Origin: Thiodiazotropha sp040506705
GTDB taxonomy: Bacteria > Pseudomonadota > Gammaproteobacteria > Chromatiales > Chromatiaceae
Assembly (NCBI GenBank): GCA_040506705.1
Contig: JBEVWG010000042.1
Span: forward strand, 1-64,000
Length of the DNA: 64,000 nt
Direction of reading: 5' to 3'
Made by a program: the position numbers and the translations under genes
In this document: positions 53,626 through 62,356 of the stretch, piece by piece
Position numbering within the stretch: the stretch's first letter is position 1
Layout of the letters: each line of letters opens with the position of its first letter
Notes under the pieces: generated by a model
Database searches by the model: none
The model's input: the letters and a program-made list of their open reading frames with translations, nothing else
What the model was told of the DNA's origin: nothing

Positions 53626-53784
53626 AGGCTCGTCCCAGCTAAGGGGGAGCATCAGGCCCTGCAGCGACCACCTTGCCTCAATATGTCAGGGATGGCTGTT
53701 TTTACAGCCAGTAAGTGACCCAGCCGATCTCCCCCTTTTTGATTCTCGATCAATTGTGTGGATAAAAAGCGCAGCAGAGTCGAT

Positions 53785-53805
53785 TTAATTGGTCTTACCA
53801 ATTAA
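53785..53805. promoter_or_regulatory. LldR/PdhR-type operator, perfect palindrome
   Basis: TTAATTGGT-CTT-ACCAATTAA: 9-bp arms with exact inversion and a 3-base centre. It matches the ATTGGT-N3-ACCAAT pattern of GntR/FadR-subfamily regulators such as PdhR and LldR. It is about 190 bp before lldR. Confidence 0.85.
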
Positions 53806-53957
53806 TAAATCGGCTAATATTTTTGAAAATATCACAATGCCGAAAAACATTATTTACCTATTAAACTCTGTTTTAATAGTCATATTCCTATTTTTTTATT
53901 TTTATTCATATAGATACAATATCTCTTCCGTTTTTCTAAAAAACAACTAGACTCCTC

Positions 53958-53976
53958 TTTAATTGGTCATGCCAAA
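53958..53976. promoter_or_regulatory. Second, imperfect LldR operator at the gene start
   Basis: TTAATTGGT followed by CAT and GCCAAATAA; 7 of 9 right-arm positions match the perfect site. It ends 16 bp before the lldR ATG, so binding would block transcription or initiation. Two sites 173 bp apart suggest looping repression, as known for LldR of E. coli; this is inference. Confidence 0.7.
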
Positions 53977-53992
53977 TAAGAAATAGAGGCCT

Positions 53993-54736
53993 ATGAAACA
54001 GCAACGGCTATCCGATCAAATAGCGGAAACCCTGGAAACAATGATTGCAGAAAGAGACCTTAAAGCTGGTGAAAGATTACCTGCTGAACGCGATCTCGCA
54101 GCGCAGTTAGAGGTATCCCGCCCCTCTCTGAGGGAAGCCATCCAGAAACTCAACAGCAAGGGATTGCTCTCTACCCGGCGAGGTGGAGGTACCTATGTCT
54201 GCGAGGGATTGGAACCCTCTTTTGTCGATCCATTGCTCGCTCTGCTAAGGGATCTACCTGAGTCTCGATATGATGTACTCGAAATTCGTCATGCTCTGGA
54301 AGGTACGGCCGCATACTACGCGGCTTTACGTGGCACCCAGGAAGATAAAGAGAACATCAAGGCCAGATTCAGAGAGATGATCGAACAGCACGGCAGATAT
54401 ACCGATCCGATGGATGAAGCCCGAGCTGATGCTGAATTCCATCTAGCCATTGTCGAAGCCTCACACAATCTTGTTCTGCTACATGTCATGCGTGGATTAT
54501 TCACCTTGTTGCAAAACAGCATCAGCCACAACCTGGACAAGCTATATACTCTTCCCAAGGTCTTTGAACCCTTAAGCACCCAGCATCAGCGTCTGTTACA
54601 GGCGATCCTTGACAGTGATCCGGAAAGAGCCAGGCAAGCAGCCCAGGCACATATGGTTTTCGTAGAGGAATCCCTGCAGCAAATTGACCGGGCCACAGCC
54701 AGTAAACAACGATCTCTACGTGGACTGGCTTCATAA
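53993..54736 (+). CDS. lldR: GntR/FadR-family regulator, LldR-like
   Basis: 247 residues. N-terminal winged helix (about 5-75; GERLPAERDLAAQLEVSRPS, RRGGGTYV) and an FCD effector domain (about 95-235; EIRHALEGTAAYYAALRG, AEFHLAIVEASHN with metal-binding His). By sequence it could be LldR or PdhR. Its place directly before the lactate oxidation genes favours LldR, with lactate as effector. GAGG precedes the ATG. Self-regulated via the two sites in front. Confidence 0.88.
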   Translation: MKQQRLSDQIAETLETMIAERDLKAGERLPAERDLAAQLEVSRPSLREAIQKLNSKGLLSTRRGGGTYVCEGLEPSFVDPLLALLRDLPESRYDVLEIRHALEGTAAYYAALRGTQEDKENIKARFREMIEQHGRYTDPMDEARADAEFHLAIVEASHNLVLLHVMRGLFTLLQNSISHNLDKLYTLPKVFEPLSTQHQRLLQAILDSDPERARQAAQAHMVFVEESLQQIDRATASKQRSLRGLAS

Positions 54737-54761
54737 CCCCTCTTCTCCAGAGCAAACCAAG

Positions 54762-55523
54762 ATGTCAAATCTCCCACAAAAAAATAAACCCGAAGAGATC
54801 TATTTCTACGGTACCTGTTTGATCGACCTGCTCTACCCGGAAGCCGGACTGGCTGGCATGGAGCTGATTCGCAGAGAGGGTGTTCGCGTTATCTTCCCGA
54901 ATGATCAAACCTGCTGCGGACAGCCGGCCTGGAATTCCGGATACCGGGATGAAGCGAGGAAGGTTGCTGCCGCTCAATTGCGTTGTTTCGCCAAACCCTA
55001 TCCAGTGGTAGTACCCTCCGGCTCATGCGCCGCTATGATCAAGCATCACTACCCTGCCTTGTTCAAGGATACTGCAGACTACGAAGCTGCGGTTGAACTC
55101 TCAAAACGTGTCTACGAACTTACCGAGTTTCTAGTGCGTGTTCTCGATATAAAACTCGTTGATCTGGGCGAACCGACCCAAGTTGCACTGCACACCTCCT
55201 GCTCCGCCCGCCGTGAAATGGGGGTCGCAGGAGAGCACGAAGCCTTACTGGAACAACTCGACAATGTGCAGGTTCTGCAACAATCGCACAAAAAGGAGTG
55301 CTGTGGCTTCGGCGGCACCTTTGCTATAAAACATGGCGAAATTTCCACCGCCATGGTGCGCGAAAAAGCAGCAGCGATTACTGCTACCGGCGCCACAACT
55401 TTAGTCAGCGGCGATTGCGGCTGTCTTATGAATATATCAGGACACCTGGCCCATCAAGAGCAAGAGCTGCAGAGCCAGCATATTGCGAATTTCATCTGGG
55501 AGCGCACACATCATGCAGAGTAG
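54762..55523 (+). CDS. lldE: L-lactate oxidation complex subunit LldE/LutA
   Basis: 253 residues from the ATG at 54762. Two CCG-domain cluster motifs: NDQTCCGQPAWN and KKECCGFGGTF. LldE carries Fe-S ligands of the three-subunit L-lactate dehydrogenase (LldEFG/LutABC) that oxidises lactate to pyruvate at the membrane. It starts 26 bp after lldR and its stop overlaps the next start. Confidence 0.93.
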   Translation: MSNLPQKNKPEEIYFYGTCLIDLLYPEAGLAGMELIRREGVRVIFPNDQTCCGQPAWNSGYRDEARKVAAAQLRCFAKPYPVVVPSGSCAAMIKHHYPALFKDTADYEAAVELSKRVYELTEFLVRVLDIKLVDLGEPTQVALHTSCSARREMGVAGEHEALLEQLDNVQVLQQSHKKECCGFGGTFAIKHGEISTAMVREKAAAITATGATTLVSGDCGCLMNISGHLAHQEQELQSQHIANFIWERTHHAE

Positions 55524-56922
55524 TGGCGATTTCCATGCTCGTGTGCGGACTGCGGTAGCAGACAGTAATTTACGCGTCAGCTTCCGCAAAGCCATGGATG
55601 GCTTTATGAGCAAGCGTCTCGATGCCTTCCCTGATGCAGAGGCCTTGGAAAGATTACGCTTACGTGGCGCAGAAATCAGAGTTAATGCATTAAGCAAACT
55701 ACCGGAGCTGCTGGAACGCTTGGAGCGGCAATGCCAGGCTAACGGCATACAAGTTCATTGGGCCGAAACCGTTGAAGACGGTAACAACATCATTCTCGAT
55801 ATAATGCGACAACACGATGCCAGGCTGTTGATTAAGGGCAAATCCATGGTCTCTGAAGAGATGGCACTGAACCATTTCCTCGAACAACAGGGCATCGAAT
55901 GTCTGGAGTCTGATCTGGGCGAATTTATTCTGCAACTTGCCGGCGAGCCACCATCTCATATCGTGATGCCAGCCATACACAAGACCGGGAAGGATATCGC
56001 CAGGCTGTTCAAGGAGAAGTTTCCAGACATCCCCTACAGTGAAGACGTCGACACCCTGACCAGAAGTGCTCGCCGAATACTGCGTCGCCGTTTCTACGAA
56101 GCAAAAGTCGGACTCTCCGGGGTCAATTTCGCAGTAGCGGAAACCGGCACGTTATGCCTGGTAGAAAATGAAGGCAACGGCCGCATGTGCACCACCGCAC
56201 CTCAGGTACATATCGCTGTTACGGGTATCGAAAAAGTCGTCGAGAAACTTTCCGATGTGCCTCCCCTGCTCAGCCTATTGACCCGCTCTGCAACCGGACA
56301 AGCTATCACCACCTACTTCAATATGATCAGTTCACCCCGCAAACCTGGTGAAAAAGATGGTCCCGAAGAAGTCCATCTGGTGCTGCTCGACAATGGTCGC
56401 TCACACATTTACGAAGACGATCAACTGATCAATACCCTACGCTGCATCCGTTGCGGTGCCTGCATGAACCATTGCCCGGTCTATGCCCGTATCGGTGGCC
56501 ACGCCTACGGCACCACCATTCCTGGCCCCATCGGTTCCATACTTGAACCGCAGAAACTTGGACTCGACAATATAGGTGAACTGCCCACAGCATCCACTTT
56601 ATGTGGCGCCTGTGCGGAGGTCTGCCCCGTTCGCATTCCAATACCTCAACTATTGAACCGACTGCGCTACGAAAGGGTTCGCAACGACGGTACTGCTCTG
56701 ACCAGAGGCCAGGGCAGCAGCCGGGAAAGTAACATCTGGAAAGCATGGAGCCTGGCACATCGGCAACCAACCATATATCGCATCGCCAGCCTTCTAGTAA
56801 CCCGTCTCCGTGCATTGACGCCCAATAGGCTCGGTGCCTGGACCGAGGCGCGCAAAGCGCCCCGACCCGCCAGTCGGTCACTGCATGAACTTGCTAAAAC
56901 CAATGGATTCGACAATGAGTGA
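55513..56922 (+). CDS. lldF: L-lactate oxidation complex subunit LldF/LutB
   Basis: 469 residues from the ATG at 55513, which overlaps the lldE stop. LUD domain (about 60-290; GKSMVSEEMALNH, AETGTLCLVENEGN) and two ferredoxin-type clusters CIRCGACMNHCPVY and CGACAEVCPV, then a helical C-terminus. Fe-S electron carrier of the lactate dehydrogenase. A 30-bp longer start is possible. Confidence 0.93.
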   Translation: MQSSGDFHARVRTAVADSNLRVSFRKAMDGFMSKRLDAFPDAEALERLRLRGAEIRVNALSKLPELLERLERQCQANGIQVHWAETVEDGNNIILDIMRQHDARLLIKGKSMVSEEMALNHFLEQQGIECLESDLGEFILQLAGEPPSHIVMPAIHKTGKDIARLFKEKFPDIPYSEDVDTLTRSARRILRRRFYEAKVGLSGVNFAVAETGTLCLVENEGNGRMCTTAPQVHIAVTGIEKVVEKLSDVPPLLSLLTRSATGQAITTYFNMISSPRKPGEKDGPEEVHLVLLDNGRSHIYEDDQLINTLRCIRCGACMNHCPVYARIGGHAYGTTIPGPIGSILEPQKLGLDNIGELPTASTLCGACAEVCPVRIPIPQLLNRLRYERVRNDGTALTRGQGSSRESNIWKAWSLAHRQPTIYRIASLLVTRLRALTPNRLGAWTEARKAPRPASRSLHELAKTNGFDNE

Positions 56923-57574
56923 CGCCCGCAACAAGATATTGTCTCGACTCCGGGGGCAGCAACCTGTAATAAACGAAACAGAGCGTTATACCGCGCTTAA
57001 AACTGAACTCCCACCCGCATCGAACCTCATCGAACATTTTCGATCCCGGATGGCGTCGGTTCGAGCAGAGGTTCACTTAGTAAGCAGAGACCAGTGGCCA
57101 ACCAAAGCCTCGGCCTTACTCAAAGAGAAAGGTCTGACAAAAGTTCTCTATGCTCCCGAGACCGAACTCGGTAAAACCCTGCACAATAGTTGCAGCGACG
57201 ATGAACTCAGCAGACTGGTATCCCGTACAAATAGTGTCGCAGAATGGAAAGAGGAGCTGTTTTTCGACGTTGATGCCGCTATCACCTCGACTAAAGCCGG
57301 TATTGCAGAAACCGGAAGCCTTATTGTCTGGCCGACAGCAGAAGAGCCGCGCACCTGGTCTTTGGTTCCACCTGTACATATTGCAATATTGGATGCCGAA
57401 AATCTCTATGCTACTTTTTCCGAGGCCATGCAAGCGGGTGGCTGGCATAAACTGATGCCGACCAACCAGCTGCTCATATCCGGCCCATCCAAAAGCGCAG
57501 ATATTGAGCAGACATTGGCCTATGGGGTTCATGGTCCAACCGAACTTGTAGTCCTGCTGATCACTGAGACATAG
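56915..57574 (+). CDS. lldG: L-lactate oxidation complex subunit LldG/LutC
   Basis: 219 residues from the ATG at 56915, which overlaps the lldF stop. Single LUD domain (about 60-215; AITSTKAGIAETGSLIVWP, GVHGPTELVVLL). Last gene of the operon, completing the three-subunit enzyme. No lactate permease gene is adjacent. Confidence 0.92.
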   Translation: MSDARNKILSRLRGQQPVINETERYTALKTELPPASNLIEHFRSRMASVRAEVHLVSRDQWPTKASALLKEKGLTKVLYAPETELGKTLHNSCSDDELSRLVSRTNSVAEWKEELFFDVDAAITSTKAGIAETGSLIVWPTAEEPRTWSLVPPVHIAILDAENLYATFSEAMQAGGWHKLMPTNQLLISGPSKSADIEQTLAYGVHGPTELVVLLITET

Positions 57575-57631
57575 CTGGTGAGTGGTGCGTAGCTGGTGAA
57601 ATATGCGTGACAGGCTAAATCGAAAACAAAT

Positions 57632-57657
57632 AAAAAAGCCCGCAATAATGCGGGCTT
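57632..57657 (-). terminator. Rho-independent terminator of mrp
   Basis: AAGCCCGCA (57636-57644) pairs with TGCGGGCTT (57649-57657) over ATAA. Read on the minus strand the stem is followed by a T-run (57632-57637), and it lies 25 bp after the mrp stop. It may also stop lldG readthrough. Confidence 0.88.
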
Positions 57658-57681
57658 ATGATCTATATAGATGGGTACTGA

Positions 57682-58773
57682 TCAGTTATTCTGGATAACA
57701 ATATTGGGGAATTTTGCGGCATAGTCTTTTGCCTGCAGAGAGAGTTTGGCAGCAGTCTTACGGGCGATTTCACGATAGATCTGAGAAATTCTCGCCTCTG
57801 GCTCAGCAACCACAGTAGGCTTACCACCGTCGGTCTCTTCACGAATACGAATATCCAGTGGCAAGGCACCCAACAGGTCAACATGGTACTGATTTGCCAT
57901 GGACGAACCGCCGCCTTCACCAAAAATGTGCTCTTCATGTCCACAGCTCGAACAGATATGGGTGCTCATATTCTCCACAATACCCAAAACCGGCACTTCA
58001 ACCTTCTCGAACATTTTCAAGCCTTTTCGAGCATCCAACAGGGCAATATCCTGTGGCGTGGTTACGATCACAGCACCTGAAACAGGAACTTTTTGCGCCA
58101 GGGTCAACTGGGTGTCACCAGTACCCGGGGGTAGATCCACAACCAGGTAATCGAGGCTGTCCCAATTGGTATCGTTCAGCAACTGCTCCAGGGCCTGGGT
58201 AACCATAGGGCCACGCCAGATCATCGGTGTCTCTTCGTCAATCAGGAAGCCGATCGACATCGCCTGAAGACCATAACCTTCCATCGGCTCGAGTGTTTTT
58301 CCATCCTTAGAGTCTGGCTTTCCAGTAATCCCAAGCATACGCGGTTGAGATGGGCCATAGATGTCCGCATCCAGAACACCCACTTTTGCACCCTCTTCCG
58401 CCAAAGCCAGCGCGATATTGACTGCCGTTGTGGATTTACCGACACCGCCCTTACCTGAGGCGACAGCGATAATGTTTTTTATGTTATCAATCGGTTTCAA
58501 AGCCTTTTGCACCGAATGAGCCACGACCTTGCTGCTCACAGTGACCTCAACTGACTCAACACCAGAGAGTGTCTTGACCTGATCAGTGACCGCCGATTCG
58601 ATAGCATCGAAACAGCCTTTGGCAGGAAAGCCAAGTTCAATCGCAACTTTCACCTTGCCACCATCCAGTTCTACACCTTTGACAGCCTTGGCTGTAACCA
58701 GGTCTTTCTCCAGATTAGGTTCGATATAAGCTTTGATCGCTTCTTTTACGGAATCTTGTGTCAGTTCAGACAT
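57682..58773 (-). CDS. apbC: Mrp/ApbC iron-sulfur carrier ATPase
   Basis: 363 residues. N-terminal MIP18/DUF59 domain (about 5-80) and a P-loop ATPase (about 95-355) with deviant Walker A ASGKGGVGKST, DADIYGPSQPRMLG, and the cluster-binding pair CSSCGHEEHIFGEGGG. It binds and transfers [4Fe-4S] clusters to target enzymes. Single-gene unit with its own terminator. Confidence 0.94.
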   Translation of the reverse strand: MSELTQDSVKEAIKAYIEPNLEKDLVTAKAVKGVELDGGKVKVAIELGFPAKGCFDAIESAVTDQVKTLSGVESVEVTVSSKVVAHSVQKALKPIDNIKNIIAVASGKGGVGKSTTAVNIALALAEEGAKVGVLDADIYGPSQPRMLGITGKPDSKDGKTLEPMEGYGLQAMSIGFLIDEETPMIWRGPMVTQALEQLLNDTNWDSLDYLVVDLPPGTGDTQLTLAQKVPVSGAVIVTTPQDIALLDARKGLKMFEKVEVPVLGIVENMSTHICSSCGHEEHIFGEGGGSSMANQYHVDLLGALPLDIRIREETDGGKPTVVAEPEARISQIYREIARKTAAKLSLQAKDYAAKFPNIVIQNN

Positions 58774-58907
58774 CGTCAGTTACTCCTGCAAGCAGGCCTA
58801 CACGTGGGCCCGTCAATATTACTGAAAACTACATGGCGGGGGATTCTACACGAAAACCAGGTAAATATACCAAGCTCTTTCCTGGGTTTTGTTTTTACAG
58901 GCAGCAG

Positions 58908-58941
58908 AAAACACACCTTCAGTCTCCCAAAGGTGTGTTTT
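58908..58941 (-). terminator. 12-bp hairpin after the TetR gene
   Basis: AAAACACACCTT (58908-58919) and AAGGTGTGTTTT (58930-58941) pair exactly over a 10-base loop. It lies 49 bp after the stop of the minus-strand TetR gene, and both sides end in T/A runs, so it could work in both directions. Confidence 0.75.
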
Positions 58942-58990
58942 ACGACGTTTTATCAACAAATTAAGATTGATCTGTTATGAGTGATCCAGA

Positions 58991-59635
58991 TCAGACAACT
59001 TCCTTATGTTGAGCCACGCTATCCATTGTCTGCATTACATCGAGACCAGCCAGATAGCGCTCAATCAAGTGTTTGATCAGAGGTGCTACTGAATCTTGAA
59101 CATCTGACTGCAGCTGATATGTAGTACGCAATATGGCAATGCCGTGAATACCACTCCAGATAGCTCGGGCAGCCAGTGCTATCTCTCCTTGAGGCAGATT
59201 ATTCATGGTCAATGCGGCGATCTGTCGCTCAACCAGCTCGTAGACGCGATCCACTTTGTCTTCATGGATCTCCATCAGCAAACCTTCAGTTTGCGGCTGG
59301 TGTTCAAAAACCATACGCCAGCGATGGGCATGTTTTGAGGCATAGTCGAGATAGGTCAACCCCAGGGTGTACAAACAATCCTGAGGGTGCCGGCATTCGG
59401 TCAATGACTCACTGAGTTTCATGTAGAGCTGATCCAGGGTTCTCCCATTTACCCGTTGCACCAACTCATCGAGATTTTTAAAAACGAAATAGAGGCTACC
59501 GACTGTATATCCAATGGCTGAAGCTACCTTGCGGGCTGAAAGCCCTTCATAGCCCTGAGTTTCAATCAACTCCTCAGCCGCCACCAGTGCCATATCTTCG
59601 ATTTCAGACTTGCTGTGTTCTCCCCGTCTTCCCAT
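58991..59635 (-). CDS. TetR-family regulator
   Basis: 214 residues. Helix-turn-helix (about 8-55; EDMALVAAEELIETQGYEGL, ASAIGYTVGSLYFVFKNLDE) and a helical ligand-binding domain. The C-terminal part (YASKHAHRWRMVFEH) fits TetR proteins with the WHG-type effector domain. Targets unknown. A short inverted repeat at 59651-59667 right before the start may be its operator. Confidence 0.88.
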   Translation of the reverse strand: MGRRGEHSKSEIEDMALVAAEELIETQGYEGLSARKVASAIGYTVGSLYFVFKNLDELVQRVNGRTLDQLYMKLSESLTECRHPQDCLYTLGLTYLDYASKHAHRWRMVFEHQPQTEGLLMEIHEDKVDRVYELVERQIAALTMNNLPQGEIALAARAIWSGIHGIAILRTTYQLQSDVQDSVAPLIKHLIERYLAGLDVMQTMDSVAQHKEVV

Positions 59636-59650
59636 GTTATCTCCTAATTT

Positions 59651-59667
59651 AACACTATCAATGTGTT
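59651..59667. promoter_or_regulatory. Candidate TetR operator
   Basis: AACAC (59651-59655) and GTGTT (59663-59667) are inverted around 7 bases, 16 bp before the start of the minus-strand TetR gene. Short arms, so weak evidence. Confidence 0.3.
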
Positions 59668-59908
59668 TTACAGATTTTTAGAACTTCGACCTTCCCTATC
59701 AAACAAGGGCAATGGCAATATCACACCATTTTTTATCTTCACACAGTGATCTGTCGCACACGATGAACGACTGAATGAAGATTTTTATTCAAGTATTGAG
59801 AATAGCAGTAAATATCAATTTGTCACCATTTGATAAATATATTTACTATACTATAATACGCTATATTATCTAATTATTGTATTGTATTTTCATTTTCAGG
59901 AAACAGCT

Positions 59909-60646
59909 ATGAGAATTAGTGAGCAGGAGAAGAGAAGCACACGTAAAAGAATCCTTATGGCTGCATCAGAAGTGATAACTGAAAAGGGATTTAAGTCGGC
60001 ATCAATGCGGGAAATTGCACGCAGGGCGGAAGTTGCCGACGCAACGATTTACAACTACTTTCCAAGCAAAGAAAAGCTTTTGTATGGCTACTGCGAGAAT
60101 CGTCAGGATGAGGTGGCTCAGGAACTGCGACAGATTGAGACTTTCAATGAGTACACACTGCAGGAACAGCTGCAGCAGCTGATCGAGACAGAACTGGCAC
60201 TGTGGAAACCTGACCGGGAATTCCTCGCAGAAGTATTTGAATTGACCTTCTACTCTCCTGCAGCCAGCCTGGTAAACCTGGCGGAAACACGCCGTCGTTT
60301 CAATCGTATGGTGGATGAGATAATAAGCAATTCCGTCGAGGCAGGAGAGATCCCTGAACAGCCTTACCAGGAACTCATGGCACCACTCTATTGGGATTAT
60401 ACAACCGGCATCCTCGCTTACTGGTTACGTGATGATACTGAGGGGTTCGCCAATACCACCCGCTTAGTGGACCAAAGTGTTGAGATATTTGCGCTTGTTC
60501 TACAAACCGGAATGGTTGGAAAAGCCCTGGATCTTGTCTCATTCCTGTTTCGCACGCACCTCAGTCGAACCTTGGATGCCTTTGGAGACTACACTCGCCC
60601 CTGGATAAAAGCCAAACGACAATTCATGGCCAACCACGATGACTAA
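59909..60646 (+). CDS. TetR-family regulator of the ABC1-kinase operon
   Basis: 245 residues from the ATG at 59909 (AGGAAACAGCT before it). Helix-turn-helix (about 10-60; RKRILMAASEVITEKGFKSA, RRAEVADATIYNYFPSKEKL) and a helical effector domain. Its stop overlaps the start of the ABC1-kinase gene by 8 bp, so it is first gene of that operon and probably regulates it. Confidence 0.88.
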   Translation: MRISEQEKRSTRKRILMAASEVITEKGFKSASMREIARRAEVADATIYNYFPSKEKLLYGYCENRQDEVAQELRQIETFNEYTLQEQLQQLIETELALWKPDREFLAEVFELTFYSPAASLVNLAETRRRFNRMVDEIISNSVEAGEIPEQPYQELMAPLYWDYTTGILAYWLRDDTEGFANTTRLVDQSVEIFALVLQTGMVGKALDLVSFLFRTHLSRTLDAFGDYTRPWIKAKRQFMANHDD

Positions 60647-61937
60647 GTCGGTGCCAACAGGGAAGTTCAGGCGCACCCGCATGGCAGGTGGCGCGATACT
60701 GAAGACGGGAGGACATCACCTAACGCATATTGCCCGACGCCCGTTCCTCAATTCTGAGGCACGTAGCATAGAGAAAGAGAGTTTAGATGAGAAGACGGCT
60801 CAGATACTGTTTAACGCCCTCTCACAACTCAAAGGTACCGCCCTAAAGCTGGCCCAAATGTTGAGCATGGATAGCCATCTATTACCTGAATCGATACGCA
60901 AGCAACTTGAAAAGTCATATCATCAAGTGACCCCTTTGGGTCGCCCCCTGATACGGAAAATTTTCCTACAGGAATTTGGCACACCAGCAGAGAACATCTT
61001 TTCTACTTTTGAGCAGCAGGCTTTTGCTGCCGCCAGTCTCGGTCAGGTGCATAAGGCAACAGCCGATAACCACCACGTGCTCGCCGTAAAGCTTCAATAC
61101 CCAGGCATCGACATCACCATTAATAACGATCTACAAATAATGAGGATGCTGATTAAACGTACCCCACATGCAAAACTTCTACTCTCCTCTTTGGATGAGA
61201 TAGGCCATCGTTTACATGAAGAGATCGATTATAGACAGGAGGCAGACAATACAAACTGGTTTCGTGAAAGGTTACAACTCGAGGATATTGTTATTCCTGC
61301 CGTTCACTCAGACTTTTCAACAAAGCGAATATTAACAACAACCCTGTTACCTGGTGAACACCTTGATCAGTGGCTCTCTAACACCCCTGATCAAGATCAA
61401 CGTAACCATTTCGCACAACGCCTATACGATCTCTTCGTTAACTCATTTTATGGGCTTAATGCTCTGCATGCAGACCCGAACCCAGGTAACTATCTGTTTG
61501 CTGGTGACGGTTCGTTGGGCTTGATCGACTTCGGCTGTGTAAGACATTTCTCAAAAAACTTTGTCGCACTGATACCAATCCTGATCAATGCCTATATGCA
61601 GAATGATGCAGAAGTAATCCTTCATACCTACCAGAAGCTAGGACTGGAAGTGAGTGATTTGAGAGCCTCTGAATTAGAGACTTTCTACAGTGAAACACTG
61701 GAACCATTTGGAGCCTGGTTAAGCGAACCATTCAGAGCCGGGAGATTTGACTTTGGTTCACGCTCTTCACCCTACACGAAAGAGGGTATGAATATTTTCA
61801 AACAACTGAGCCGGGTTAGTAAAGTTGATGATATTGCCAATGAGTTTATCTACTTTGATCGTACACTATTTGGCCTCTATCAGATCTTTGAACGTATGGA
61901 GGCCCAGGTCAACATGGAGCATAAATGGCTAATTTAA
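60639..61937 (+). CDS. ABC1/UbiB-family atypical kinase
   Basis: 432 residues. Family motifs: a KxGQ-like LKGTALKLAQML, the Ala-rich loop AAASLGQVHKA, the Lys of LAVKLQYPG, LHADPNPGNYLF and LIDFGCV. The usual HPGN motif reads NPGN. UbiB-type proteins support ubiquinone or lipid metabolism; COQ8-like ATPase activity is plausible. The substrate here is unknown. It overlaps the next gene by 13 bp. Confidence 0.88.
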   Translation: MTKSVPTGKFRRTRMAGGAILKTGGHHLTHIARRPFLNSEARSIEKESLDEKTAQILFNALSQLKGTALKLAQMLSMDSHLLPESIRKQLEKSYHQVTPLGRPLIRKIFLQEFGTPAENIFSTFEQQAFAAASLGQVHKATADNHHVLAVKLQYPGIDITINNDLQIMRMLIKRTPHAKLLLSSLDEIGHRLHEEIDYRQEADNTNWFRERLQLEDIVIPAVHSDFSTKRILTTTLLPGEHLDQWLSNTPDQDQRNHFAQRLYDLFVNSFYGLNALHADPNPGNYLFAGDGSLGLIDFGCVRHFSKNFVALIPILINAYMQNDAEVILHTYQKLGLEVSDLRASELETFYSETLEPFGAWLSEPFRAGRFDFGSRSSPYTKEGMNIFKQLSRVSKVDDIANEFIYFDRTLFGLYQIFERMEAQVNMEHKWLI

Positions 61938-62356
61938 ATAAATCGCTTATCTTTGCTGGAAGTTTCAGTATGCTTGCTGCGCTCCTGCATATCACAATTA
62001 TTATCGGTGGTGCTGATTGGTATCGATTCTTTGGCGCAGGAGAGGAGTTGGCCCTACTTTCAGAACAGGGCTCACTCTTACCAGCAGCAATCACAATGGC
62101 TATTACAATTATCTTTTTTACTTGGGCAATCTATGCCTTTTCAGGAGCAGGCCTAGTTAGAGACCTTCCTTGGGTTAAGCCTGCCTTGGTAGTCATAACT
62201 TTGATCTATCTTGTAAGAGGTCTTGGCACATTACCACTACTGTTTTTTTCTCCTGATTTAGTTGATACCTTCCTGGTCGTGACTTCGATAATCAGTTCAG
62301 TAATCGGTATTGTTCATCTCATGGGTTATAGACAGATGATCCAGGCGCCACAATGA
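61925..62356 (+). CDS. Four-TM hypothetical membrane protein
   Basis: 143 residues with four hydrophobic segments (about 8-30, 52-73, 81-103, 110-132). Gly, Phe and Leu rich, with no charged residues in the helices other than near the ends. Related small proteins often accompany lipid or regulator genes, but I cannot name a family. It overlaps both neighbours, so it is translated with the ABC1 kinase and hydrolase. Confidence 0.7.
   Translation: MANLNKSLIFAGSFSMLAALLHITIIIGGADWYRFFGAGEELALLSEQGSLLPAAITMAITIIFFTWAIYAFSGAGLVRDLPWVKPALVVITLIYLVRGLGTLPLLFFSPDLVDTFLVVTSIISSVIGIVHLMGYRQMIQAPQ

Larger units (their letters stand above)
53626..53992. other. Control region of the lactate operon
   Basis: 367 bp with two operator-like sites (53785-53805 and 53959-53977). 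Between them is very AT-rich DNA (53805-53950) that should hold the promoter of lldR-lldEFG. Near the start is a palindrome TGGCTGT-TTTT-ACAGCCA around 53695-53712, a possible end of rnt transcription. Confidence 0.55.
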
